Below, piece after piece: positions 21,956 through 31,907 of a stretch of 64,000 nucleotides of DNA. This stretch comes from Kalmusia sp. IMI 367209. Lineage: Eukaryota > Ascomycota > Dothideomycetes > Pleosporales > Didymosphaeriaceae. The stretch's first letter is position 1. The number at the start of each line of letters is the position of its first letter. The notes beneath the pieces are model-generated. The model was not told the origin of the DNA, made no database searches, and saw nothing but the letters and a program-made list of their open reading frames with translations. The position numbers and the translations under genes were made by a program. Location of the stretch: assembly GCA_027946365.1 (NCBI GenBank), contig JAPEUQ010000018.1, forward strand, positions 124,001 through 188,000. The letters run 5' to 3'.

Positions 21956-22855
21956 TTGAACACCTCCATGAGGATTCTGAGCGACATGTTGCAACAATCG
22001 ACCACGTCCGAACTCCAGCACTGCGCACCAATTTGTGATTCTTGCTTCAAAATGTGGGAACCATGCATCGCTCGTTTTGAAGAATGCCACCGTCTATCAG
22101 ATATACGAATACGCGCTGAAACTCACAGCAGCTGCCGGCTTTGTTGTGAAATTTTGAAGTACAAGTTTAGGGGTGGGGGGGTTACTCGGATAACGAGGAG
22201 CCTATGAACCTAAGGTCTGAAGGTGATCTATATCATAACCAGCGCGATGTTGGGATCAATTTGAATGAAGCCAAAAACTTATGTCATTTCGACAGGGTCA
22301 TATGAAAATGTATTTCGCTTCGTACAGAGCTGGAAACCTGGTGAGTATAATCAATTTCTCAATCAAAAACTCAAAACGTCGATGCCAACAACATTGTATA
22401 CAATGTGTCACATATGGTCCTTTTGGCGCGGCTTTGCAATCCCATTCTATATTGTTTCGCAAGACTATAATGCTGATACCTTCATAGATGAAATCCGGCA
22501 ACGCAACATCTGGAAACCATTTTACTCATCAACCGAGGGGAGTATCAATATTATCGAGCAATAGTTGGATGAGTGTGATCGCGATCATCAGGAATGTCGT
22601 CTTCTGAACGCACCGCAACTACCAACCAGACTAATCGATGTTGGAACCTCGAAAGACGAGATTTTGATATGCTTACGGCTCAGCACATAACTCGGCGCCT
22701 AGGCAGAGACTATGTTCGTCTCGCTTAGGTCGTGCAGTAGTTCTCGCTAAGGAGTGAGGGATAGTAGTCACAAATCCCGGCGCGGGCCATTACTTAAGTC
22801 AACGATAATCTTAGCAACACGGCTGTCGATAAAGTGGCAGATTTTTAAGACACAT
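21956..22855 (+). pseudogene. Decayed HET-domain gene
   Basis: Successive fragments follow the order of a HET protein but are broken. A Cys-rich N-terminal part (CDSCFKMWEPCIARFEE to SSCRLCCEI) is followed by stops and a likely frameshift near the G-run at about 22170. Next comes LDECDRDHQECRLLN...LPTRLIDVG, the region just before the HET core, preceded by an in-frame TAG (22562-22564) where Trp is common. A last piece (near 22790-22850) resembles the IILA.RLSIKW part of the HET core. No continuous frame exists and no intron set repairs all breaks. It is therefore a relic and probably not translated. Confidence 0.55.
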
Positions 22856-23027
22856 AACTGCTTAAGAGGCTTTTATTCACAAATCCAACCCTTGACTGTA
22901 GGTTAGACAATAGCGCTACGCCCGCCTGGCATAGGGCGATAGTGTGGGTTATGTAACCAATCTGTATCATTCATCATATCCAGTTACGTCAAGCCCGAAC
23001 AGAATTATATTATCAAACTCTCGCTTT

Positions 23028-24127
23028 TTAAATCTGGCCCTTGAGTCCCTCCAGGGTCTGCCTGAAACCCGGCCACTCATCATCCTTGATACCCAAATCT
23101 TCCTTGCTCACCGAGTTTACCGAACCCCATCCTGACTTAAACTGCTCTCCAAACACGAGTTGGTCCGCAAGCTCCTTGCCACCCACGCCCCACACGTTCT
23201 CAAAGTCCTTGACGCTGACTTGGAGATACGCTGTCTGCCGGCCCGTCACTTCGCCGTAGATCTCAAGCATTTTGCCGAAGCTGAGCGTCTCAGGCGCAAT
23301 GTCGACGTACTTGCCCTTAGTTTTGTCGGGGTTGGCGACGATTTGGCGTGTCCAGATACCGGGCGTGATGTTGATGTCTCCTGAGACGGGGATCACGGCG
23401 TCGGGGGGCGTAGGTACAATTTGTACCCATTTTCCCCAGGAGCCAGGCTAGCAAACAGTGTTAGGACTTCTTTTACATACCATCTATGGATCAATGTCGA
23501 GTTTAGGGATGGCATGGGAAGCAACTTACAAGCTCAAATGGCTTCAAGTTAGGGAAGTTGGCGAAGTTGTTCGGGTAGAAGCCAAGGACAAGGTACGTCG
23601 TTTTCTTGTTGAGCTCAGGCAAGTCGCTGCGGATCCAGTCGTCGACCTCGGCCTTGTAGTCGAGATGCGGCACGGGGTATTTTCCGTCAGTCAGGGCCTT
23701 TGCACTCGGTAGCGTTGACCAGATGTAGTGTTCGAGAGTTGACGTCTTGGACGCAGCGCGTGCAAGCTTCTTCGCTTGCTCAGCCTCCTTGGTGCCAGAC
23801 TCGTCGGGAGAGCTGCCGGTGAAGAGATGTTCCCAAAAATTGGTCACGGCGAAGATGGCAGTGGCACCCTGTAGAGTGTTAAAATTCAAGTAACAAGAAG
23901 AGCGTGAATGGAGCTTGGTGTACCTCAAAGGCCTTTACGAGAGAAGCTTCATCGTCGGCGTTGGCAGAGACTACTTCTGCACCTTGAGAAGCGAGGGCCT
24001 TTGCGTTGTCGCTGCTAGCATTGCGCGTAATGGCGCGGACTTTCCAGCCGTCGAGCTTGAGAAAAGCGCGGGCTACACTTCCACCCTGGGCACCGGTAGC
24101 ACCAACGACAGCGATTGTCTTGCTCAT
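23028..24127 (-). CDS. NmrA-like NAD(P)-binding protein
   Basis: The model is complement(join(23028..23447,23530..23868,23924..24127)), 320 residues, with introns of 82 and 55 nt. The N-terminus KTIAVVGATGAQGGSVARAF is the GxxGxxG dinucleotide-binding loop of the NmrA/atypical short-chain dehydrogenase family. AVTNFWEH and STLPSAKALTDGKYPVPHLDYKAEVDDWI follow the family order; the YxxxK triad is absent, as is usual for NmrA. Such proteins act as redox sensors, as in nitrogen metabolite repression, or as isoflavone-reductase-like enzymes. It is the closest gene on the 3' side of the peptide locus, about 1.4 kb away; a shared role is only a possibility. Confidence 0.85.
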
Positions 24128-25566
24128 TGTGATGTTCGAACTTGGTATATTTAGAACGCCGTGTGGAAAAGAGGTGTGGTGCTCAAGTAGGATAATATGA
24201 GATGTGATGAGCTGATGAAGAATAAAGAAAAAGCTTTACAATGGGAGCCAGACGTCCCTTTAAGCACTTTGCAAGCTCGCAATGCTTACATGCAGAATAC
24301 TTACATGCGGAATATCAAAGCCTTACTCCATCAATGTAGTCGTACGAAAGCTTAGCTCGAGCCTAGTGTACGCTCATGCCAGGACAGCCAGCTCTTGAGC
24401 AATAGAGTGGAAACAACCTGGCCTTTGCCCTCAAACGCCCTGTTCTAGGCAGTTAGGCGGCCATTTTGGCCTTCACAATTGAACCACTCGTCATCATCAA
24501 TAGCAATGGCGCCAAAATATACACTTGGTTCTAACCAAGTTGGGTTCATCTTTCGTTCAGCTGAGGCACTCAAGCGGGGCTCGTCGTCCAGCCTTGCAGC
24601 AAGTTGTTTCGCAACCCCTCCGTCTTGGCCCCAATTCCCAACCAAACTTTCCCTCCTAGCCAATCATGCCAGTGAGCACAGCCCTCGGCGGGAGCTCACG
24701 CACGCAACCGTCATTCATAATAGATGACAAACATGCACGTCCATCTATACATGGTTCTGCGGCGCGGGCTGATGAACAAACCGACAGCCAGACATGCTCC
24801 ATTTGCAAGCCGTGACAAAGAGTAGGTGCATATGGCGTAGCATCGGTGTGAAGTCGTGCTTGAAGCCGAAGATTTGTCATTGGACTCGGAACCGGGAAGG
24901 GTTGTTCCGCTTGCTTACATCGATGGCCGACATGCGAGATGCGGGGGGTGGAAGGCTGATTGATGTTGCGAGTCTAGACTAGATTAGGAATGCGACGCTT
25001 ATATGTGTGTCGGCCCTCCGATATTCAATCATTTTCCTCTTCTCCGGTGATAAAGTTGTATCGCCGACTACCAGAAGCTTGAATGATGGATGGTAGTAAG
25101 CATTGATTGATTACTATCAACCATGTATAGGAAAATGGTATAGAGCACTCACACTTAAACCCTTGAACCCAGCGGGCAATATGATAGATAAGTCAACTCG
25201 TAATCGCTTTTCCAATCTTCGTGGCGGCAATGATATGGCGACTGAGTGGAGTTGCACTCATTTCGCGAAGTTCAACTTATTCGCCTTGACTCGCAAAGGC
25301 TTGCATCCAACGTTTCACTCAGCACAATTCGCATCTGAGTACTCTACCAGAGACAATCAGTGAATACTTTCCTCAGTCTATGGTTAGAAGAAGCTGCAGT
25401 GCACAAGTTAAGCTATACGTCGTTTTCGAGAAAAGTGAACTCGTAGAGCGAAGATGTTATTAGCTCAATTTTACCATCACTGCTCTCATTTAGCATTCTG
25501 GCTGTCACAACGAAGAAAAGAAGTCGATATATTGACATTTTGAACGCCTGTATCCAGACTACACAA
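24128..25566. other. Intergenic, left border of the peptide locus
   Basis: No gene recognised. A perfect inverted repeat with 8-base arms, ACTTGGTT-CT-AACCAAGT, lies at 24533-24550 and could be a protein-binding site, but this is unproven. Confidence 0.4.
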
Positions 25567-26836
25567 TTATCTCCCTTTGCTGATGGCACCTGGATTATGT
25601 AACACCGTCTCGTTGATGATGAATCGATGTTTCTCGCTCTCGTCTATGATGGTATTCTTCCCATCTGGTACGACCGGTCCTATCGATTCACCTGTTAGAT
25701 CTACGACTTTGCACCAGCAAGTATACGGCTAAGGTGGCATGTCTTACCGTATTTCGGATGAACAAGCACTCCGGGTTTGAATGGGTCCACTCGGTTTTTC
25801 TTCATACCGTCCATCAAAAGACTCCAATTTATACACTCGTGCGGCGAATCGCGGTTCCCCAAAGGGAACTGATTCTCATCGACCCAGTGGAGTGTCTCAG
25901 GGTTGGTGTCGGCTTTACACATGATGGCTTTGAGGATCATTTGTAGGCAGTGTACTGCAAACATCTCTGCAATCAGTCATTTTTTTGAAAGGGCTCAGAT
26001 AGGCTACTTGCAATTATGTTCTTGTAGGTTAACACGATCTTGCTCCGTCGTGTTCGGATAGTATCGATCAGGCCAGTACGAATGGTGGATGCGTTTCTGC
26101 TCCTTGTAAGCAGCCGTTTTTAGTACTGGTGGCGGGTATGAGGTATTACCAAACAGTGCAACTGATGCATAAAAGAGTATATAGCAAGGAAGCCGCCACC
26201 TTCTGAAGGTATGGCTTCATCAAGTCGTCCGACGCTCTCGACGTACGAATATGGCACTTCGGTATAGAAGTCTTGCCTAATCCAGCGGGTAAAGCGTTAG
26301 TGTAAGTTACAAACTGAGGAGCCGGTACCATGTGTATGTCTCAATTGAGCGAAAAACATGTACGTTCCGACCTAAGAACATCTACTTTGTATTTAAACCT
26401 TACATACATGAGATCCGCCCATGCGGCGTCGAGCTTGTCGCTTGGATGACCCATCAGCTCATAGTCCTCGGATGAGTGGCCAATGTCCATGTGTGTAGGC
26501 TCGTAATGAACGAAGTTTCGGAGTGGTGCTGGATCGGTCAGTATTCTTCCTGTATAACTATTTGTATCAAAGTGTCGAATTACTGTCAACGACTTCTGCG
26601 CCATGTAGCCTTTCTCTCTTCCACCACCATGATGTGACCGTTACAAGAGCTACCGAGTAGATAGTGGTGAGAACGAGGACTACTAAGGCGATCACGAGTC
26701 GAAATTTCAAGTAATAATTCGGGCGTAGTTTCCAAAGTACTGGAATGCGTTGGTTGATCAGTTCGTCGTGTTCAGACGACTGAGATATTTCATCGTCTGG
26801 CACTGGGCTGTACTCTTCATACTTTGACTTCTCCAT
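25567..26836 (-). CDS. UstYa-family (DUF3328) protein A of the peptide locus
   Basis: The model is complement(join(25567..25691,25748..25954,26012..26096,26150..26276,26408..26528,26584..26836)), 305 residues. Five introns restore frame exactly; the fourth, in gene order, uses a GC-AG pair (donor GCAAGT). A single membrane helix (FRLVIALVVLVLTTIYSVAL, about residues 46-66) follows a short acidic cytosolic tail. Two HxxHC motifs typical of the family are present: HQLHC at 162-166 and HNLHC at 194-198. GHPSDKLDAAW and IMCKAD...LHWVD...ECINW are also family-like. UstYa proteins catalyse oxidative crosslinking of ribosomal peptides in ustiloxin, phomopsin and asperipin pathways. It is transcribed away from the precursor gene's 3' end. 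Confidence 0.88.
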
Positions 26837-27388
26837 TTCAAAGTTCGTGAAAAGATATGAAACACAGTTATGGCAGAATCAACGAAGATTACGGACTTTC
26901 GGATACTGCGAGGAGCATTCGCAGTGCGGGGTGTGTCTCCCAGGTCTAGCTGTTTACGTGCCGGGTAAGCGCAGAGTCTCGCTAATGTTCTCACTTGGTT
27001 CGTGAAGACTTTGAAAGTGGGGAACCTGATAAGATAAAATCCCTACGACCCAACGCGTCATCGAACTAGGATAGCAAGGAGCTTACAAGTGCATGCTCTT
27101 CTCTGCAACCCTAGCATGCCGGTAGTTTACTGTACTCGGCGACTCTAGTCTGAAGTGTGTAAGATCATTCAGGATGGTGCCATGCTCTCTTTTCTCTGAT
27201 ATGCATGCATTAGCGCTTCGCTTAGAGTAGCTTACATTCTGCCAAGTGAATACCAGCTTGTTGTGGGATAAAGGTTCTGCAAACTATTACCATGTTTGAT
27301 ATCAGTAACGGCTACCTCCAGAGTATTTGATTGTAGAATTGGACCTGCTAGATGGGGTTTGGTGGATCTGCAGCGACGATTCAAAGGC
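26837..27388. other. Intergenic, upstream of UstYa gene A
   Basis: Putative promoter of UstYa gene A. No gene recognised. Confidence 0.4.
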
Positions 27389-27718
27389 ATGAATATCGGG
27401 AGGAGTGAGGTTGCGGGTACTACCTCGGTCGTATACACCTTGTTCTACGATCAATATGCCTCCCGTAGGATTGAAATCGCCACCACCGCGACGCGGGATG
27501 TCACGTATGAGCCAGTAATATCCGGAGAAGAAAGCTATGGGTCGTTCTTTTTACCCCTTTATAGTCCGGCCCCTCCGAAAGAGGTCATGCGAAGTGCTTA
27601 TGGTAAATTCCGCAAACCCGTCATCCATTCCAATTCATATTGCATCAAACTCTCTGGCCTAGGAGAAGAGGTAGAAAACGGATTCACCGACCGAAGCACT
27701 CTTGAAGATCATGCATAG
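27389..27718 (+). CDS. Orphan open frame inside the peptide locus
   Basis: An uninterrupted 109-codon frame from an ATG at 27389 (open further upstream without an ATG). No signal peptide, domain or splice site is visible. The predicted sequence has a plausible protein-like composition (for example VISGEESYGSFFLPLYSP) but I recognise nothing in it. It sits between UstYa gene A and the 3' end of the precursor, on the opposite strand to both. It may be spurious. Confidence 0.2.
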   Translation: MNIGRSEVAGTTSVVYTLFYDQYASRRIEIATTATRDVTYEPVISGEESYGSFFLPLYSPAPPKEVMRSAYGKFRKPVIHSNSYCIKLSGLGEEVENGFTDRSTLEDHA

Positions 27719-27904
27719 ATTGAAAACGAGCGACAGTCATCATTCATTGTTACAAAAAATCAGGTTACTACCCATCTTGCTTATCCTATTCAAATTCCCC
27801 CCCACCGCTCCAACTACCTTCGCCCCCACTACCCCTCTTTTCGCGCTAACGAAACCCAACCAATAATCTGCCTATAAATTCCAGTCTATAGCCATCCAAG
27901 ATAC

Positions 27905-28437
27905 TCAGGCACGCTTGGTCCAGATGTTGTCTGCATCGACCTCAGCCTCGCGAGTCCAAATGTTATCGGCGTCAATTTCAGCATTGCGAGTCCAAATGTT
28001 GTCAGCATCGACCTCGGCGTCGCGAGTCCAGATGTTATCAGCATCTACCTCAGGATTTCGCTTGGTCCAGATGTTGTCAGCGTCCACCTCAGCCTCGCGG
28101 GTCCAGATATTGTCAGCGTCCACCTCGCGAGTCCAAATGTTATCGGCGTCAACTTCAGCATCGCGAGTCCAGATATTGTCCGCATCAACTTCAGGAACTC
28201 GCTTAGTCCAGATATTGTCAGCGTCTACCTCGCGCTTGGTCCAGATGTTGTCGGCATCGACCTTTGCAACAGGGGTGCGAGTCCAGATGTTATCAGCATC
28301 CACGGCAGCACCGCGCTTGGCTCCTAGCGAATATGAGATTTCGAAGTATTGAGAGATATTAAAACTAACATACCAGAGGGAGTGGGAGCAGCCTGAGCTC
28401 CGATGAGAAGAAGAGGGGCAAGAACTTTGAATTGCAT
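27905..28437 (-). CDS. Repeat-type secreted peptide precursor (candidate ribosomal-peptide precursor)
   Basis: The model is complement(join(27905..28323,28374..28437)), 160 residues, with a 50-nt GT-AG intron. Residues 1-17 form a clear signal peptide (MQFKVLAPLLLIGAQAA), followed by a short pro-segment ending AKR. The remaining 135 residues are 11 tandem units of 10-15 residues, each with an invariant DADNIWT followed by KR (4 copies) or R (7 copies). This is the layout of fungal precursors processed by the Golgi protease Kex2, such as UstA, PhomA and alpha-factor. Flanking UstYa genes favour a crosslinked ribosomal peptide. There is no Tyr or Phe in the repeats; Trp is the only aromatic residue. 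A non-crosslinked signalling peptide remains an alternative. Confidence 0.85.
27911..28312 (-). repeat. Eleven tandem core-peptide repeats
   Basis: Eleven units of 30-45 bp encode [spacer]-V/I-DADNIWT-(K)R. Codons vary freely at third positions (GAT/GAC, AAC/AAT, ATC/ATT, four Ala codons) while the seven core residues never change. Spacers before the core read GAA, TPVAK, E, VPE, DAE, E, EAE, NPE, DAE, NAE and EAE. Confidence 0.95.
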
Positions 28438-29407
28438 GGTGCTGGTCTTTCCGAAAGAGCTTAAAATTGATAGTGCAAGGCTCAACGTAGTGGAGTTATC
28501 GTGAGTAGATGGTATGAGATATTTGTTCACATGGGAAGTCCTTCCGTAAGTTATACCTCACTAGCGAAGACCGTCATGAAGCGGGGCTGGATCTAGTGTG
28601 CACTTTTGGACATGGTGCGAAAGAGCGGCAGCATGGGGAGAAGGACTTGCCAGGGTCCTTGCTCGCGATGCATCGAATGAGGGTAGTCTTTACAACTTGC
28701 CTTCTCATCCTTTTCGTAGTGGCCAAGCCGTCAATCATCCCGCTTCCTCCACGTCTCAGTGGTGCTAGAGTCATTTTCCATACTTTCGTCATGAGCTTGC
28801 TGTCAAACGACCTTCTCTCGAGAGGGACCTGCCCTTTCAAGTTACCCGAGCGTGATAAGCTGTGAACTTCATCGGTATTCTCCTTCCCTTGTAATGCTCG
28901 AGAGCATATCTTGAGCTTGATTGTTCCTTGCCAAAATCATGACTTGCTTGCAAGAAATGGGGCCACAAGCAGAATAAGTTTAGTGAGTAGACGATGGCGG
29001 GACGAAATCGCTAGTTTACTCAAAGTGGTGTACCCTTCGAACTTCTAGCGTTGGGCTCCAACTGTGAATGAGACCGGAGTCTTACGTGCTTAGATGCACT
29101 CTTCCTTTGTAATCCGCCAAAGGAATACACCTGTACATATATCCTCGGCTGCTAGTGACGCTTGATGTAGTAAATGCCAAGCATTAGAGTAGACCTGCCT
29201 CTTTTGTAGAATACCGCGTCCCTGGTCGTATGCAGACCTGGCTTCACCCATGTAAGCTTAGATTTTACCTACGCTCGGCACCTGGGCACCAAAGCATGGC
29301 CCTGACGTCGAGAAGTCGTGTGAGTTGGTACCCCTCGCAGTCTTCCTTGAATCCTTCACTGTTGTTCTCTAATCGCTCGTCCAGTCCATCTCAACTCTTC
29401 ATCGCAA
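28438..29407. promoter_or_regulatory. Divergent promoter between precursor and UstYa gene B
   Basis: These 970 bp separate the precursor start (minus) from UstYa gene B (plus), so the two could be co-regulated from here. An open frame at 28677-28865 starts with a hydrophobic stretch (MRVVFTTCLLILFVVA) but lacks further support. No specific factor site could be assigned. Confidence 0.4.
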
Positions 29408-30496
29408 ATGGCTATCCTCGAAGAAAAGATCGCATATACGCCAATTTCGGATAGAAGTTCTTCTCAGTCTGAAAGTGATCATCGTGAATCTGATGAGCTG
29501 CTATTCGAAGGCGGCTTTCCAACACTACGACGGAAAAGTCGGTCTTTGAGATCGTACCTCGCTCTCGTAACTGGAGCCATTATTTTTCTCGTCCCATATA
29601 CCTTGATCACTGTCAAATTAACTTCAGCATACTGGAAGAAAGAACGCCTTCACGGTGCCTCCGTGATAGACTGTAAGAAGTCCTTATAGTGAGCCGCACA
29701 CAATACCTTACTAACATCTCGCAGCACCATTAAGAGAATACATCCACTATGAGCCTAAGATGTTCAGATTCATGGAGTCCTCGAAAGACTACTCCCTCGT
29801 AGGCATGCCCAGCGACGAACTCGATGCCCGCTGGTCGAATATCATGCAATACTTCTTTACCGAGGTGCCATACGACTACATGAAGAACCTCGGTCGTCTG
29901 GACGAGGGCTTACAGTTGCCGAATGGGAACTACGTTGCCAACTATGCGTTTATGCATCAGTTGCATTGCCTCAAGAGGATATATACGGGATATTTCCCGG
30001 AGAGGTATTTCCCAAATATGACGGAGCATGAGAAGGAGCTGCAGCTGGAGCACAATTGTATGCCACATTTCCGTCACGTGATTTCATTCAAATTACTAAT
30101 CTCGATGAAAAAGTACACTGCTTAGAGATGGTCATTGAGGGTGTAATGTGCAAAGCCGACGAAACACCGCTCACGCTTCGCTGGCTGGACAACACGCCCC
30201 TTCCCACGGGCAACCGTAGTATTGCACACGAGTGCGTGAACTGGGATCGGATTACAGAGGGTCTGGAGAAGTATAAAGTGGATCCATTCGTGCCAGGCGT
30301 CTTTATACATCCCAAATTTGGTCAGTGTTGAATTAGTCCTCAAGCTGGATGGTATATACTAATATTTATAGGTGCTGTTGTTCCGAACGGTAAAAACACA
30401 GTTATCGAGAATCGGATTGGCTATACACCTGGAGCAAAGAAGTTAGACTACGACAAGTTCCCTACTCATGCGACACATAAGCCCGGCGATGAATAG
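29408..30496 (+). CDS. UstYa-family (DUF3328) protein B of the peptide locus
   Basis: The model is join(29408..29672,29725..30057,30114..30320,30372..30496), 309 residues, with three GT-AG introns of 51-56 nt. A membrane helix (YLALVTGAIIFLVPYTLITV) follows an acidic N-terminal tail. Two HxxHC motifs are present: HQLHC at 166-170 and HNLHC at 198-202. Other shared segments are KKERLHGASVID, GMPSDELDARW, TEVPYDYM and VVPNGKNTVIE. All three introns match positions in UstYa gene A, and the last two exons have identical lengths (207 and 125 nt), so A and B are duplicates. It is predicted to act as an oxidase on the repeat peptide, as UstYa/UstYb pairs do in ustiloxin biosynthesis. Confidence 0.88.
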
Positions 30497-31907
30497 AGAC
30501 CCAGGGCTGATGTGCGTCTTCTTACTTAAAAATTGATGCCATATGACTGTGGTCACGGGACCGTGATCATGATTATCCCCAGTCCAATATGTGACTCTTA
30601 ATAAGATTGAGTTGTTCACTTAAGATATTGGAGTTCCCCGTTGCTATGGAAGCATAATGTGGCTTGATCGAGGTTCCAGCTTGCAAGTTCCTGTATAATA
30701 AGATGGATGAGTATAACGTAGATGTTTTTGTCTACAATCGAGCTGGGTAGTCGCAGCTGTATTAGCAGTCCGCAAGACGATTACTCGATATATTAAGCTC
30801 CAGCCTTTTCTCTTCCGTATCTACTAGAAGAATCAATTTGTGGCCTACTTTGTGCAAGTCACCATTCAGTCAATGAAGAATTTGCCTACGTTTGGGTTCG
30901 TTCCTGGGCTATTACAGAGCGTATTCCAGCATCACGACAATACTAAGCTGTACTTCAAAATCTAATGAGTAGCGTACATGACCATGCTGTCATGTTCTCC
31001 GTAGAAATTAACGTCTGTAATACCTCATTATCAGCGATCGGAGCCTCGTCATACTAACGCTTGATATGACTTGCTGCTACGCCCTGCCACTAGGAACACA
31101 TAAGACCGGAGCATGCAGTAAGACCCCAGCCATGGTTCCCAATTGTGTCGTTACAGAAAAGAACGCCATGCGATCGTCGAGCGTCCATTTAGGCCAACAT
31201 TCTGACGCCTACAAACGCCGTAAAAGCGCCATCCCGTTAGTGTCTAGTTTGTAATTTCCGAGTACGTTTGGGAACTGACGAGTTCTCTCTTCTCACGGTA
31301 TCTCGTCCATATTTTCAAGAAATAGTGGCAGCATGCGAAATAATTGCCGTGAAATATCGGTCCAGATCCTTTCCCTTTTAAAAGTGCATGTCAAAGATTA
31401 ATTGACACAGCTGTGCAACTGTGCTTGTGTTGGGCTATCTTATAGAGCGTTTAATCCCAGTTCTCGGACGCGCAGTAACGAATCCTCGGTCATTTACCTT
31501 AGGCGTAAACCCGTGAATGAAAGTCTCATGGACGAATTGGTGACGGGAGCTCCAAAAATCAAAGATTTGCTAGGTGCCTGTAGATTCTCAATGGCTCTAT
31601 ACTGTTCAATATGTAACTCCCACTCATTCTCCACCCTAGACGCCAAACCTCTTAAGGTGGCGTGATGATGGTTGTTAGTCGGCAGCATCAACAAACAAAT
31701 GGTCCAGTTCCATATGACAGCTCACTCGGTTACCCTCAGGAAAGCATAGCTATTTTCGCACGTTTTTCATCACCCGATCTTCTTTGTGCAAATGAAATAT
31801 AGTCCAACTCACAAGCAAACAACGACTCAAATGGAGCAAGCGATTCATTGACCACTAGAAGTATTGCGTAATATATACACGAAAGCAACCTCCCAGCACC
31901 TCCCAGC
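30497..31907. other. Intergenic, right border of the peptide locus
   Basis: Apart from the inverted repeat at 30553 I see no gene. Open frames are short and without domain-like sequence. Confidence 0.4.
30553..30566. other. Perfect inverted repeat after UstYa gene B
   Basis: TCACGG-GA-CCGTGA lies 56 bp past the stop codon of UstYa gene B. It could be a factor site or chance; its loop is too short for a good RNA hairpin. Confidence 0.3.

Noticed and set aside
27905..28437. Interpretation of the repeat precursor as the mating alpha-pheromone gene
   Set aside because: The layout is similar, but known Pezizomycotina alpha-pheromones are Trp/Cys-containing decapeptide-like cores unlike DADNIWT, and the UstYa neighbours favour another pathway. 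Not fully excluded.
28677..28865. Possible small secreted protein (hydrophobic start) in the precursor/UstYa B promoter
   Set aside because: Only the hydrophobic start supports it; the antisense frame is equally open, so no call was made.
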